Assembly: GCA_900469955.1 (NCBI GenBank)
Contig: UBYX01000019.1
Location: 1 to 64,000, forward strand
Length of the DNA: 64,000 bases
From: Hyphomicrobiales bacterium
Lineage (GTDB): Bacteria > Pseudomonadota > Alphaproteobacteria > Rhizobiales > Rhizobiaceae
Direction of reading: 5' to 3'
Shown here: in pieces, positions 6,176 to 16,325 of the stretch
Layout: each line of letters begins with the position of its first letter
Numbering within the stretch: the stretch's first letter is position 1
Notes under the pieces: model-generated
What the model was told of the DNA's origin: nothing
Databases searched by the model: none
The model's input: only the letters and a program-made list of their open reading frames with translations
Made by a program: the position numbers and the translations under genes

Positions 6176-9007
6176 ATGCTCGAAAAGACCTATGATTCCG
6201 CAGCCGTAGAACCGAAAATCGCGCAAGCCTGGGACGAGGCGGATGCTTTCCGCGCCGGCGCGAACGCAAGACCGGGGGCGGAAACCTTCACGATCGTGAT
6301 CCCGCCGCCGAATGTGACTGGTTCGCTGCATATGGGCCATGCGCTCAACAATACGCTGCAGGACATCATGGTTCGCTTCGAGCGCATGCGCGGCAAGGAC
6401 GTGCTGTGGCAGCCGGGTATGGACCATGCGGGCATTGCGACCCAAATGGTCGTCGAGCGGCAGTTGATGGAGCGCCAGCTTCCTGGGCGGCGCGAAATGG
6501 GCCGGGACGCCTTTGTCGACAAGGTTTGGGAATGGAAGGCGGAATCCGGCGGGTTGATTTTCAACCAGCTGAAGCGGCTCGGCGCCTCTTGCGACTGGTC
6601 GCGCGAACGCTTCACAATGGACGAAGGTTTGTCCGAGGCCGTTCTTGAAGTCTTCGTGACGCTCTACAAGGAAGGCCTGATCTACAAGGACAAGCGCCTC
6701 GTCAACTGGGACCCGAAATTGCTCACCGCGATTTCCGACCTCGAAGTCGAGCAGATCGAGATCAAGGGCAATCTCTGGCATCTGCGCTATCCGCTCGAGC
6801 CGGGCGTCACCTACCAGTATCCGGTTGCTTTCGACGAAGACGGCAAGGCTACCGAATACGAGACGCGCGACTACCTGGTCGTCGCGACGACGCGGCCTGA
6901 AACCATGCTGGGCGATACCGGCATTGCCGTAAACCCCGAGGACGAGCGGTACAGGGCGATCATCGGCAAGCATGTCATCCTGCCGATCGTTGGCCGCCGC
7001 ATTCCGATCGTCGCCGACGGTTACGCCGATCCGACCGCCGGTACCGGCGCCGTCAAGATCACGCCTGCCCACGACTTCAACGACTTCGAAGTCGGCAGAC
7101 GCGCGGGGCTCAGCGCCATCAACATCATGAATATCGATGGCACGATCTCCATCAAGGAAAACGAGGACTTCCTCGAAGGCCTCGATCATCCGGCCGCACT
7201 TCATGGCGCCTGGGATCGGCTCGAAGGCCAGGATCGCTTCACCGCGCGCAAGATCATCGTCGAGATATTCGAGGAAGCCGGTCTGCTCGACAAGATCGAG
7301 CCGCACAAGCACATGGTGCCGCATGGCGACCGTGGCGGGGTGCCGATCGAGCCGCGGCTGACCGAGCAGTGGTATGTCGACGCCCATACGCTGGCTCAGC
7401 CGGCGATCGCTTCTGTTCGCGAAGGCCGCACCAAGTTCGTCCCCAAGAATTGGGAAAAAACCTATTTCGAATGGATGGAGAACATTCAGCCCTGGTGCAT
7501 TTCGCGCCAGCTCTGGTGGGGACACCAGATCCCGGCCTGGTATGGTCCGGACGGCCAGGTCTTCGTTGAGAAGACCGAAGAGGAGGCGCTCCAGGCGGCC
7601 ATTCAGCACTATCTTGCGCATGAGGGGCCGATGAAGGCTTTCGTCCAGGACAAGCTTGAGAATTTCAAGCCGGGCGAAATCCTCACGCGTGACGAAGACG
7701 TGCTCGATACCTGGTTCTCCTCGGCGCTATGGCCGTTTTCGACCCTTGGCTGGCCGGATCAGACGAGGGAGCTCGAGAAATACTACCCGACAAGCGTCCT
7801 GGTCACCGGCTTCGATATCATCTTCTTCTGGGTCGCCCGCATGATGATGATGGGCCTTCACTTCATGAAGGACGAGGAGGGCAATCCGGTCGAGCCCTTC
7901 CACACGGTCTACGTCCATGCGTTGGTGCGGGACAAGAACGGCCAGAAAATGTCGAAGTCCAAGGGCAATGTCATCGACCCGCTGGAACTGATCGACGAAT
8001 ACGGCGCGGACGCCTTGCGTTTTACGCTGGCCATCATGGCGGCCCAGGGTCGCGACGTCAAACTCGATCCGGCGCGTATTGCAGGTTATCGCAACTTCGG
8101 CACCAAGCTCTGGAACGCCACCCGCTTTGCCGAGATGAACGGCGTCAAGAACGATCCGGCATTCAGCCCGGAGACGACGACGCTCACCATCAACCGCTGG
8201 ATTCTCACGGAGCTTTCCGCGACGATCCGCGATGTGACCGAGGCGATCGAGAGCCAACGCTTCAACGAGGCGGCCGGCGCACTCTACCGTTTCGTCTGGA
8301 ACCAGGTCTGCGACTGGTATCTCGAACTCCTGAAGCCGGTCTTCGCGAGCGAGGATGAGAAAGCCAAGGCGGAAGCCCAGGCCTGCGCGGCATACGTTTT
8401 GGAAGAGACCTACAAGCTACTTCATCCCTTCATGCCTTTCATGACGGAAGAGCTCTGGGTCCATACCGATACCCGCCAAGGCCTGCTTTGCCACGCCGAT
8501 TGGCCGGCGCCGGAATTTTCCGACCGGGCAGCGGCCGAAGAGATCAATTGGCTGATCGATCTCGTGACCGGGCTTCGTTCGGCCCGGGCGGAGATGAACG
8601 TTCCGCCTTCGGCGGTGGCACCGCTGATCGTCGTGGGTGCCAACCAGACCAGCCAGGCGCGCCTCAAGCGTCACGAGGCTGCGATCCGCCGTCTCGCTCG
8701 TGTCGAAAACATCGAACTTGCGGACATTGCCCCCAAGGGCGCGGCCCAGATCGTCGTCGGAGAGGCGACAGCCTGCCTGCCGCTTGGCAACCTGATCGAT
8801 CTGGTCGCTGAAAAGGCGCGCATCGAGAAGGCGATGGGCAAAACGCACGGCGAAATGGACCGCATCGGCAAGAAGTTGGCGAACGAGAAATTCGTCGCCA
8901 ACGCCGATCCGGACGTTGTCGCGGCTGAACGGGAGCGCTTTGCGGAACTTGAGGTGCAGATGACCAATCTGAAGACGGCGCTGCTCAGAATCACCGAAGC
9001 AGGCTGA
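6176..9007 (+). CDS. valS: valyl-tRNA synthetase
   Basis: A 943-residue class I aminoacyl-tRNA synthetase that charges tRNA-Val. The HIGH signature is PPPNVTGSLHMGHA (residues 43-56, HMGH), and the KMSKS loop is at residues 591-595. The editing domain (about 200-390) contains TTRPETMLGDT and PAHDFNDFEVG. The last 65 residues form the coiled-coil arm (ARIEKAMGKTHGEMDRIGKKL). The family start MLEKTYDS is used, with AGGAA just upstream; the frame is open for 22 more codons upstream without family similarity. Length and motifs are normal. Confidence 0.98.
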   Translation: MLEKTYDSAAVEPKIAQAWDEADAFRAGANARPGAETFTIVIPPPNVTGSLHMGHALNNTLQDIMVRFERMRGKDVLWQPGMDHAGIATQMVVERQLMERQLPGRREMGRDAFVDKVWEWKAESGGLIFNQLKRLGASCDWSRERFTMDEGLSEAVLEVFVTLYKEGLIYKDKRLVNWDPKLLTAISDLEVEQIEIKGNLWHLRYPLEPGVTYQYPVAFDEDGKATEYETRDYLVVATTRPETMLGDTGIAVNPEDERYRAIIGKHVILPIVGRRIPIVADGYADPTAGTGAVKITPAHDFNDFEVGRRAGLSAINIMNIDGTISIKENEDFLEGLDHPAALHGAWDRLEGQDRFTARKIIVEIFEEAGLLDKIEPHKHMVPHGDRGGVPIEPRLTEQWYVDAHTLAQPAIASVREGRTKFVPKNWEKTYFEWMENIQPWCISRQLWWGHQIPAWYGPDGQVFVEKTEEEALQAAIQHYLAHEGPMKAFVQDKLENFKPGEILTRDEDVLDTWFSSALWPFSTLGWPDQTRELEKYYPTSVLVTGFDIIFFWVARMMMMGLHFMKDEEGNPVEPFHTVYVHALVRDKNGQKMSKSKGNVIDPLELIDEYGADALRFTLAIMAAQGRDVKLDPARIAGYRNFGTKLWNATRFAEMNGVKNDPAFSPETTTLTINRWILTELSATIRDVTEAIESQRFNEAAGALYRFVWNQVCDWYLELLKPVFASEDEKAKAEAQACAAYVLEETYKLLHPFMPFMTEELWVHTDTRQGLLCHADWPAPEFSDRAAAEEINWLIDLVTGLRSARAEMNVPPSAVAPLIVVGANQTSQARLKRHEAAIRRLARVENIELADIAPKGAAQIVVGEATACLPLGNLIDLVAEKARIEKAMGKTHGEMDRIGKKLANEKFVANADPDVVAAERERFAELEVQMTNLKTALLRITEAG

Positions 9008-9360
9008 TTCGTCCCGAGACCGTTTTTGAGCGAATGCAGCGTCGAAACAGGCGCGGCATTTCTTTTTCCAGGCTTCGTCAATCTGTCGCAAAAATATGCA
9101 GCGGCTTGTTCCCGAGAAAGCCGCAATGTTGCCACATCGACACAGAATCCGTCGGGAAAGTAATACAGTTCTAATGTTTCCGCCCAATACTGCTGCAAGA
9201 CGGAAAAATTTTGCGACATATGGTCGCTTCAGCAGGTTCCTGAGTTTGTTACGTAAACCATTGCCGTCGAATGCCGGAAAGTGGTGGACAGCTGAAAGTT
9301 GTCAATCAGAGCGAAACATCTAGAGTGATTCCGGTCACTTACCAGGGAGTGGGAGCAATT
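9008..9360. other. 353-base gap upstream of the FadL-like gene
   Basis: No convincing gene is seen. The stretch is more AT-rich than its surroundings and probably holds the promoter region of the porin gene. An 8-bp palindrome TTACGTAA sits at 9249-9256, about 105 bases before the porin start codon; its meaning is unknown. No clear terminator for valS was found. Confidence 0.4.
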
Positions 9361-10590
9361 ATGGTAAGCAAAATAATATCGAGGGGTCTTTTGGTTGTTG
9401 CCGCAGGTTGCGGGTTGCAGTCCACGGCCCTTGCGGGAGGGCTGGAGCGCGGCGGTTACAATATCGACCTGCTTTTCGATCCTTCTCAGTTCGCGGTGGA
9501 ATCGAGCGCTACCTTCGTCATGCCTCAGCGCAAGGTGAAGAACGTCACCGATATCAATCCGGCCAACGGCAACCTGAACGCGATCCCCGGTTATTCGGAC
9601 TCGGCAGATGATAGCGAGAGCTACTGGTCTCCACGCATCGGTGCAAAGGCCGCGATCGGCGATGCGGCTGACTGCATGTTCGACTACTCGCAGCCCTATG
9701 GCGCCCACACCAAGCCGGGAGCACGCTGGGCAGGCGCCAGCGACAACGTGGAAACGAAGGTCAACAGCGACAACTATGCTCTGACTTGCTCTTATCGTTT
9801 CGACGTGGGCCCGGGACAGCTTCGCGTCATCGGTGGTGCCAACTATCTTGAGATGGATGGCTTCAAGGAGCGCCTTCTTGTGCCGCCGGAGGCCATCGGC
9901 TTCGCGGCTACGGGCATTGGCCGTCTCGATCTTGAAACCGACGGATGGGGCTGGCGCGCCGGTCTGGCCTACGAAATTCCGGAATATGCTTTCCGCGCAA
10001 GTCTTATGTACTACAGCGAAGTAAAGCTGAAGGACATCACCGGTACGGTCGATCTCACGCAGGTACCTGCCATAGTCAGCCCTCTTGGCGGGCTGATCTT
10101 GCCGGTAGAGGGATCGGCCTCCATGCCGGACGCTCTCGAACTCAAGGTTCAGTCGGGCATTGCTCCCGGTTGGCTGGCGTTCGGCTCGGTGAAGTGGACT
10201 GACTGGAGCCAATTGCAGCGCATTGCTTTCTACAATAGCGGTGTCGAAATCACGTCTCTCGATCTTGGCTATCAGGATGGCTGGACGGTCACCGGCGGCA
10301 TCGGCCACAAGTTCAATGATCAGTGGAGCGGCGCCGTGAGCGTCACCTGGGATCGCGGGACGTCGCAGGAATTCGGCACCCAGACCGACAGCTGGCTGTT
10401 CGGTGCAGGCGTTGCATATTCGCCCAATCAGAATGTCGAAATCCGTCTCGGCGGCGTCATCGGCATTCTCACCGGCGGCGAGTCAAACCCAACGACGATC
10501 GACGGAGTCGGCGTGGGCGACGAGGCGACCTACGAGTTCGACAACGATCTGGTTGCGGCTCTCTCGACCTCCCTCAAGATCAAGTTCTGA
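9361..10590 (+). CDS. FadL/OmpP1-family outer membrane porin
   Basis: A 409-residue exported beta-barrel protein. The signal peptide (about residues 1-25) ends in TALA, and the mature start GGLERGGYNIDLLFDPSQF is typical of alphaproteobacterial FadL-like proteins. Many alternating aromatic/small strands follow, such as WRAGLAYEIPEYAFRASLMYYSE, and the C-terminus ends in Phe (SLKIKF), the usual assembly signal. FadL proteins carry long-chain fatty acids or other hydrophobic compounds across the outer membrane; the true substrate here is unknown. ATG at 9361 has GGGAG upstream. A strong terminator follows, so it is monocistronic. Confidence 0.87.
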   Translation: MVSKIISRGLLVVAAGCGLQSTALAGGLERGGYNIDLLFDPSQFAVESSATFVMPQRKVKNVTDINPANGNLNAIPGYSDSADDSESYWSPRIGAKAAIGDAADCMFDYSQPYGAHTKPGARWAGASDNVETKVNSDNYALTCSYRFDVGPGQLRVIGGANYLEMDGFKERLLVPPEAIGFAATGIGRLDLETDGWGWRAGLAYEIPEYAFRASLMYYSEVKLKDITGTVDLTQVPAIVSPLGGLILPVEGSASMPDALELKVQSGIAPGWLAFGSVKWTDWSQLQRIAFYNSGVEITSLDLGYQDGWTVTGGIGHKFNDQWSGAVSVTWDRGTSQEFGTQTDSWLFGAGVAYSPNQNVEIRLGGVIGILTGGESNPTTIDGVGVGDEATYEFDNDLVAALSTSLKIKF

Positions 10591-10611
10591 TCTGACCATC
10601 ATCAAGAAAAA

Positions 10612-10636
10612 AGCCCGGTTGCGACCGGGCTTTTTT
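10612..10636 (+). terminator. Rho-independent terminator after FadL-like gene
   Basis: Perfect 8-bp stem AGCCCGGT / ACCGGGCT with a TGCG loop, flanked by an A-run before and a six-T run after; it could act in both directions. Confidence 0.9.
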
Positions 10637-11077
10637 GTGGCCGCCGGCAAAGAGCCGACAGATAAAGTCGTTGTTCCACTTGTGACGATTTGGCAACACT
10701 TTTTTGGGACGATTGTCAGGCGCACCGAGAGGGTGCCTTCTGTCCATTTCCCGCCACAAACGAAGCGCAGCGATAAATGGACAGCAGGGGCGGACCGCGG
10801 GGGCGGGGCGCAAGTTTGGAGTATCATGGGCGGGTTTCCCAAAGAAATGCCGGGAGTCTGGCACAATGGCTGCCGTGTATCGGCGCCGATATGCTTCGCC
10901 GTACTTCCACCGGCAATGGGTCCAAGTGTTGCCGAAAACGGCGCATACAGTTTCAGACGCCTGTCAGGAGGAGTGGCCGGCGGACATGCCCGTCAAAGCC
11001 TCTCTGCAAAGACATGGAGTGCTCGAGCTGCGGCCGCCTGCCGCGTAGCTTCGCAGCGGAGTGAAAGAAACTGAAAC
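10637..11077. other. leader/promoter region of exoR
   Basis: About 440 bases with no firmly supported gene. A plus-strand frame could start at 10866 (60 residues) or at 10985 (20 residues, CAGGAGG about 14 bases upstream), both ending at TAG 11046-11048, but composition and length give weak support. The stretch holds the perfect inverted repeat listed separately and a G-rich run (10789-10808). A long upstream region would fit the regulated exoR gene. Confidence 0.4.
10740..10784. repeat. 10-bp perfect inverted repeat upstream of exoR
   Basis: CTGTCCATTT (10740-10749) and AAATGGACAG (10775-10784) are exact reverse complements separated by 25 bases. There is no T-run, so it is not a standard terminator. 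It could be a paired regulator site or an RNA stem in a long exoR leader. Confidence 0.5.
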
Positions 11078-11872
11078 ATGCCGAAGTCTGACATCGGATC
11101 CATGAGAGTATTGCTTCTTGGAATGTCGCTCGCCTCGCTTCTGGCGGGTTCGGCCTCGGCCTTTGACATCAAGTCCGGCGTGACCAAGGAGTCAGGCCCG
11201 TTCGACCTCTTCAAGTTCGGCTTCAAGGCCTACAAGAACGGCCAGAAGGAAGACGCGGTCGAGGCCTATCGTTATGCGGCCGAGAAGGGTCATACCGGCT
11301 CACGCTGGGCGCTTGCCAACATGTACGCCTATGGCGACGGCGTGGCGAAGGATGATTTCGAAGCCTTCAAGATCTACAACGAGATCGCGGCCCAAGGCGT
11401 GGAGCCTGGCTCGGAAGATACGAGCTTCTTCATCAACGCGCTGTTGTCGCTCGCAAACTATTATCGTCGCGGCATCCCCGGCAGCCCCGTGAAGCCCGAC
11501 CTGTCGCAGGCGCGTCAGCTCTATTTCCAGGCGGCCTCGACCTTTGGCGTGGCGGAAGCCCAGTTCCAGCTCGCCAAGATGATCCTCGCAGGAGAGGGCG
11601 GCACCGCCAATATCCAGCAGGCCAAGAAATGGCTGAACCAGGCACGCAAGAATGGCCACGCGGGCGCAATGTCCGTCTTCGGCAATGTGCTCTTCCAGGA
11701 AGGTCAGACCGTCCGTGGTCTGGCTTTCATGACCGCCGCACTCGACAAGTGTTCCGCGAAGGAGTGCAACTGGATGCAGCAGTTGCAGGAGCAGGCCTTC
11801 TCTGTCGCCGGTGAGGAGGACCGCCGCGGTGCGGTCGCGCTCTCCCAGCAATTTGCCCAGGGCGCCGACTGA
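11078..11872 (+). CDS. exoR: ExoR, periplasmic Sel1-repeat regulator
   Basis: A 264-residue exported protein made of Sel1/TPR-like repeats: AVEAYRYAAEKGHTGSRWALANMYAYGDG, then KIYNEIAAQG, RQLYFQAASTFGVAEAQFQLAKMIL, AKKWLNQARKNGHAGAM. The signal peptide ends in SASA (about residue 28) and the mature start FDIKSGVTKESGPFDLFKFGFKAYK is characteristic of rhizobial ExoR. In Sinorhizobium and Agrobacterium, ExoR sits in the periplasm and restrains the ExoS/ChvG-ChvI two-component system, so controlling exopolysaccharide, motility and acid response. An alternative start at residue 9 (MRVLLLG) is possible. Position close to valS matches rhizobial order. Confidence 0.92.
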   Translation: MPKSDIGSMRVLLLGMSLASLLAGSASAFDIKSGVTKESGPFDLFKFGFKAYKNGQKEDAVEAYRYAAEKGHTGSRWALANMYAYGDGVAKDDFEAFKIYNEIAAQGVEPGSEDTSFFINALLSLANYYRRGIPGSPVKPDLSQARQLYFQAASTFGVAEAQFQLAKMILAGEGGTANIQQAKKWLNQARKNGHAGAMSVFGNVLFQEGQTVRGLAFMTAALDKCSAKECNWMQQLQEQAFSVAGEEDRRGAVALSQQFAQGAD

Positions 11873-11884
11873 ACCGGCGCTCTT

Positions 11885-12673
11885 TCAGCCGAAATCGAAG
11901 ATACCGATGACGGGTACGTGGTCCGATGGCTTCTCCCAGGCCCGCACATGCTTTTCAATCGCGGTGGACTTGAGCCTGTCGGCGGCTTCCGCCGAGAGGA
12001 GGAGGTGGTCGATGCGAATGCCGTTGTTCTTCTGCCAGGCGCCGGCCTGATAATCCCAGAAGGAATAGAGCTTCGTCGCATCGGTCGTCGCACGCACGGC
12101 ATCGACAAGGCCGAGATTTTCCAGACGCCGAAATGCTGAGCGGGTTTCGGGCAGGAAGAGCGCATCGGTTGCCCATACAGCCGGATCGAAACAGTCGTGC
12201 GGCTCCGGAATGACGTTGTAGTCTCCGGCCAGAATCAGCGGTTCCTCGAGAGCCAGGCACTCCTGCGCGTGCCGCCGCAGCCGCTCCATCCAGGCAAGCT
12301 TATAGGGGTATTTTACCGGGTCGTCGGCTGGATTGCCGTTCGGCAGATAGATGGACGCCACGCGGATCGCCCCGCCTGCGACCGAGAACACACCCTCGAT
12401 ATAACGGGACTGCTCGTCGCCTTCACCGCCCGGCAGGCCGCGAAGCACCTCGTCCGGACGGGTCTTCGACAGCAGGGCTACGCCGTTGAAGCCTTTCTGC
12501 CCATGCGTCTCGACGTGATAACCGAGCGCCTCGATTTCCAGCCGCGGAAAGTTCTCGTCCACCGATTTGATTTCCTGAAGGCAGACGATGTCGGGTTGGG
12601 AATCGGTAAGCCACTGACGCAAATTATCGATGCGCGCCTTCACGCCATTGATGTTCCAGGTGGCTATTTTCAT
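11885..12673 (-). CDS. xthA: exodeoxyribonuclease III
   Basis: A 262-residue member of the exonuclease III / AP endonuclease family, which nicks DNA at abasic sites and degrades 3' ends. Visible catalytic motifs are NINGVKAR (residues 7-14), the metal-binding glutamate in LQEIKS (Glu34), AGDYNVIPEP with the catalytic Asp/Asn pair, and the closing SDHVPV with the catalytic Asp-His. Length is normal. It is convergent with exoR, 12 bases apart. Confidence 0.95.
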   Translation of the reverse strand: MKIATWNINGVKARIDNLRQWLTDSQPDIVCLQEIKSVDENFPRLEIEALGYHVETHGQKGFNGVALLSKTRPDEVLRGLPGGEGDEQSRYIEGVFSVAGGAIRVASIYLPNGNPADDPVKYPYKLAWMERLRRHAQECLALEEPLILAGDYNVIPEPHDCFDPAVWATDALFLPETRSAFRRLENLGLVDAVRATTDATKLYSFWDYQAGAWQKNNGIRIDHLLLSAEAADRLKSTAIEKHVRAWEKPSDHVPVIGIFDFG

Positions 12674-12743
12674 CGGACCGTCCTTCCGTCTTTCGCTTCC
12701 TCTTTTAGCGAAAGAGAAAGCCTTGGGAAGGACAAAGATCGTC

Positions 12744-13073
12744 TCAGACCGAGAAGCTGGTGCCGCAGCCGCAGCTTGCGACAGCGTTCGGGTTCTTGAT
12801 CTGGAAGGACTGGCCGAGAAGGTTGTCGACGAAGTCGATCTCGGAACCGGCCATGTAGACCAGCGAAAGGCTGTCGATCAGCACCTTGGCTTCGCCATTG
12901 GCAACGACGACATCGTCGGCTTCCGGCGCGTCGGCGAGGTCGAACTTGTAGGAAAAGCCGGAACACCCGCCGCCTTCGACGGAAACACGCAACGCCTGCT
13001 TGCCCGCTTCGCTGGCGACGATTTCCGTGATGCGCTTTGCCGCGGCATCCGAAAGAGTTACATTTATGTCCAT
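12744..13073 (-). CDS. erpA: iron-sulfur cluster insertion protein ErpA/IscA type
   Basis: A 109-residue A-type carrier with the three conserved cysteines: Cys37 in VEGGGCSGF, and Cys101 and Cys103 in the C-terminal CGCGTSFSV. It receives Fe-S clusters from the assembly machinery and passes them to target proteins. ATG 13073 starts MDINVTLSDAA. It is divergent from dgt, with 149 bases between them that must hold both promoters. The ErpA versus IscA name rests on the rhizobial position beside dgt-argS and on the sequence PEADDVVVANG; the family itself is certain. Confidence 0.92.
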   Translation of the reverse strand: MDINVTLSDAAAKRITEIVASEAGKQALRVSVEGGGCSGFSYKFDLADAPEADDVVVANGEAKVLIDSLSLVYMAGSEIDFVDNLLGQSFQIKNPNAVASCGCGTSFSV

Positions 13074-13222
13074 ATCCGTCTCCTGCCGGGTTCAAGGCCC
13101 GGTGAGTTCCGGGCAAAATCCCGGAGATTCCTGTCACCGGCGTTGCGCACGGCTTCACTATAGGTATGAAGGCTTGAACGGCGCGTCAATGGCCGGCTTG
13201 GAACGAAGAGACAGGTGAGCGA

Positions 13223-14440
13223 ATGACGATTGATACCGGTGCTCTCGGCTTTGGCAGCGGCGAGCGGGCGGTTTATGCCGCCAATCCCTGGGCTTCGCGC
13301 GGCCGGCTCTTCCCGGAGCCTAGCAGCCTGACGCGTTCGGAGTTCCAGCGGGACCGCGATCGTATCGTCCACACGACCGCATTCCGCCGGTTGAAGCATA
13401 AGACGCAGGTCTTCATCAGCCCCGACGGCGATCACTACCGCACGCGGCTCACCCACACCATCGAGGTTGCCCAGATCGCCCGCGCCCTGGCGCGAGCCTT
13501 GAAGCTCGATGAGGATCTCGCCGAAGGCGTGGCGCTGGTTCACGATTTCGGCCACACGCCTTTCGGCCACACCGGCGAAGACGCGCTGCACGATATGCTG
13601 GCGCCTTACGGCGGCTTCGACCACAATGCCCAATCGCTCCGGATCGTCACCAAGCTGGAACGCCGCTATGCGGAGTTCGACGGCCTCAATCTCACCTGGG
13701 AAAGCCTGGAGGGGCTCGTCAAGCACAACGGGCCGCTCCTGACCAAAACGGGTGAGGGCACCCGCGGGCCGGTTCCGCAGCCGATCCGTGACTATTGCGA
13801 ACTGCATGATCTGGAACTGGCGAGCTATGCGAGCCTTGAAGCCCAGGTCGCCGCGATTTCCGACGATATCGCCTACAATACCCACGATATCGACGACGGG
13901 CTGCGTTCGGGGCTTTTGACCTTCGAGATGCTGGAGGATGTTCCCTTCCTCGCAAAGGTCATGGCGGACGTAAGGCAGCGTTATCCGCACCTTGAGCCGA
14001 GCCGCTTCACCTACGAAATCACCCGTCGGCAGATCACCCACATGGTGGAGGACGTGATCGGCGTCACGCAGGACAATCTGCGGAAGCTGCGGCCGGAGAG
14101 CGGCGACGACGTCAGAGGCGCTGACCAGGTGATGGCGACTTTTTCCGACGAAGTTGCCGAGACCGACCGGTGCATCAAGCAGCTTCTGTTCTCGCGTATC
14201 TACCGGCATCCCGAGATCATGCGCATTCGTGCGGGCGCGGCCCAGATCCTGTCCGATCTCTTCAACGCCTATATGAACGATCCAACTCTGATGCGAAGCC
14301 ACTACTGGGTGAACCACATCGCCGGCCTGAACGAGGGGGCGAAGGCCCGCCACGTAGCCGATTATCTGGCCGGCATGACCGACACCTATGCTGTCAGGGC
14401 GCATGGCGAGCTGTTTGACCAGACTCCCGATTTGCGATAG
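13223..14440 (+). CDS. dgt: dGTPase-like HD-domain triphosphohydrolase
   Basis: A 405-residue HD-superfamily protein of the deoxyguanosinetriphosphate triphosphohydrolase-like group. Metal-binding residues are visible as [14 protein letters not shown] (His78) and [12 protein letters not shown] (His107-Asp108), with [21 protein letters not shown] further on. It hydrolyses dNTPs to nucleoside plus triphosphate and tunes nucleotide pools. ATG at 13223 with GACAGGTGAG upstream. It is followed 62 bases later by argS, a standard alphaproteobacterial pairing. Confidence 0.93.
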   Translation: MTIDTGALGFGSGERAVYAANPWASRGRLFPEPSSLTRSEFQRDRDRIVHTTAFRRLKHKTQVFISPDGDHYRTRLTHTIEVAQIARALARALKLDEDLAEGVALVHDFGHTPFGHTGEDALHDMLAPYGGFDHNAQSLRIVTKLERRYAEFDGLNLTWESLEGLVKHNGPLLTKTGEGTRGPVPQPIRDYCELHDLELASYASLEAQVAAISDDIAYNTHDIDDGLRSGLLTFEMLEDVPFLAKVMADVRQRYPHLEPSRFTYEITRRQITHMVEDVIGVTQDNLRKLRPESGDDVRGADQVMATFSDEVAETDRCIKQLLFSRIYRHPEIMRIRAGAAQILSDLFNAYMNDPTLMRSHYWVNHIAGLNEGAKARHVADYLAGMTDTYAVRAHGELFDQTPDLR

Positions 14441-14502
14441 GCAGCCGCCAACAACAACGGCTTTTCAAGGGCCCGCGCCGCAGTCTTGCGCGGATGAGTG
14501 AT

Positions 14503-16260
14503 ATGAATCTGTTTGCCGACTTCGAAACTAGAATTAAGAATGCTTTGGAAACACTTGATATCATCAAGGAAAAGCGAAGCGAAGTCGATTTCGGACGCGT
14601 TGCGATCGAGCCTCCGCGCGACCAGAGCCACGGCGACGTGGCAACCAATGCAGCCATGGTATTGGCTAAGCCGTTGGGCACGAATCCTCGTGCGCTTGCT
14701 GATATTATCGCGGTTGCGCTGCGTGATGATCCGGATGTCAGCGAGGTATCCGTGGCCGGTCCGGGCTTCATCAACATCCGCCTTTCCACCGGATATTGGC
14801 AAAGCCTGCTGGCTTCGATGATCCAACAAAACACCAGTTATGGCCGCTCCACGGTTGGCGCGTCGAAAAAGGCAAATGTCGAATACGTCTCGGCCAATCC
14901 GACCGGCCCCATGCATGTCGGTCATTGCCGCGGCGCGGTTGTCGGCGACGCACTCGCAAACCTTCTGCAATTTGCGGGCTACGACGTCACCAAGGAATAC
15001 TACATCAACGATGCGGGCAGCCAGATCGACGTGCTGGCGCGTTCGGTCTTCCTGCGCTACCGCGAAGCGCTCGGAGAGACGATCGGCGAAATCCCTTCGG
15101 GTCTTTATCCAGGAGATTATCTGGTTCCGGTCGGCCAGGCGCTCGCCGACGAATATGGCCCGCGGCTGCATAACATGCCGGAAGAAGATTGGCTGCCGAT
15201 CGTCAAGGACAAGGCGATCGATTCCATGATGGAGATGATCCGCGAGGATCTCGACGCGCTCAACGTTCACCACGACGTCTTCTTTTCCGAGCGCACGCTG
15301 CATGCCGGTGGCGCGCAGCGCATTCGCACCGCCATCAATGATCTGACCTTCAAGGGGCATGTCTACCGCGGCACCCTGCCGCCGCCGAAGGGGCAGTTGC
15401 CCGAAGACTGGGAAGACCGCGAGCAGACGCTGTTCCGCTCCACGGAGGTAGGCGACGACATCGATCGGCCGCTGATCAAGTCCGACGGCAGCTATACCTA
15501 TTTTGCCGCCGACGTTGCCTATTTCAAAGACAAGTTCGACCGCGGCTACGACGAGATGATCTATGTGCTCGGCGCCGACCATGGCGGATATGTGAAGCGC
15601 CTGGAAGCCCTGGCGCGTGCCGTTTCGGGCGGCAACGCCAAGCTGACGGTGCTCTTGTGTCAGCTCGTCAAGCTGTTCCGCAACGGCGAGCCGGTGAAGA
15701 TGTCGAAACGCTCCGGCAATTTCGTGACCCTGCGCGAAGTGGTCGACGAAGTCGGCCGTGACGCTGTTCGGTTCATGATGCTCTACCGGAAGAGTTCCGA
15801 ACCGCTCGACTTCGACTTTGCCAAGGTAACGGAACAATCCAAGGACAATCCGGTCTTCTACGTGCAATACGCCCACGCGCGTTGCGCCTCGGTGTTCCGG
15901 CAGGCTCAGAAGGCATTTCCGGACCTCGATATCGAAACACTCGATCTGGCGGCACATGCCGGCCTGATCTCGGACGAGAACGAGCTGAGGTTGATTGCCA
16001 AGCTTGCGGAATACCCGCGCATTGTTGAGGCCGCAGCCCTTGCGCAGGAGCCGCATCGACTTGCATTTTACCTTTATGATCTGGCAAGTTCCTTCCACGG
16101 CCATTGGAGCAAAGGCTCCGAAAATGTCGACTTACGCTTTGTTAACGATAAGAACCGACAATTGAGCGTCGCCAGGCTTGGGCTGGTGCACGCTGTCGCC
16201 TCTGTCCTGAAGTCGGGACTTGCTATAACAGGCACAGCAGCACCAGAAGAAATGCGCTAG
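14503..16260 (+). CDS. argS: arginyl-tRNA synthetase
   Basis: A class I synthetase of 585 residues. The N-terminal Add-1 domain is followed by the HIGH signature in [15 protein letters not shown] (HVGH at 138-141) and the KMSKR loop in [17 protein letters not shown]. The C-terminal anticodon-binding helical domain ends in the standard place. The start [11 protein letters not shown] matches the family; an ATG three codons earlier (14494) is possible. It is followed by the SPOR-domain gene, as in other Rhizobiaceae. Confidence 0.97.
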   Translation: MNLFADFETRIKNALETLDIIKEKRSEVDFGRVAIEPPRDQSHGDVATNAAMVLAKPLGTNPRALADIIAVALRDDPDVSEVSVAGPGFINIRLSTGYWQSLLASMIQQNTSYGRSTVGASKKANVEYVSANPTGPMHVGHCRGAVVGDALANLLQFAGYDVTKEYYINDAGSQIDVLARSVFLRYREALGETIGEIPSGLYPGDYLVPVGQALADEYGPRLHNMPEEDWLPIVKDKAIDSMMEMIREDLDALNVHHDVFFSERTLHAGGAQRIRTAINDLTFKGHVYRGTLPPPKGQLPEDWEDREQTLFRSTEVGDDIDRPLIKSDGSYTYFAADVAYFKDKFDRGYDEMIYVLGADHGGYVKRLEALARAVSGGNAKLTVLLCQLVKLFRNGEPVKMSKRSGNFVTLREVVDEVGRDAVRFMMLYRKSSEPLDFDFAKVTEQSKDNPVFYVQYAHARCASVFRQAQKAFPDLDIETLDLAAHAGLISDENELRLIAKLAEYPRIVEAAALAQEPHRLAFYLYDLASSFHGHWSKGSENVDLRFVNDKNRQLSVARLGLVHAVASVLKSGLAITGTAAPEEMR

Positions 16261-16325
16261 AATCGCCACCATTTCCCCACATTGCACTGGCATATACGTT
16301 GTAATGTAGGTGAGTGGACGAGTTA

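Noticed and set aside
10866..11048. Possible 60-residue (or 20-residue from 10985) protein before exoR
   Set aside because: A Shine-Dalgarno-like CAGGAGG exists but spacing is long and composition is not convincing.
14386..16104. 572-residue minus-strand open frame
   Set aside because: It is antisense to argS, which has all class I synthetase motifs; the frame is open only because of GC-rich codon structure.
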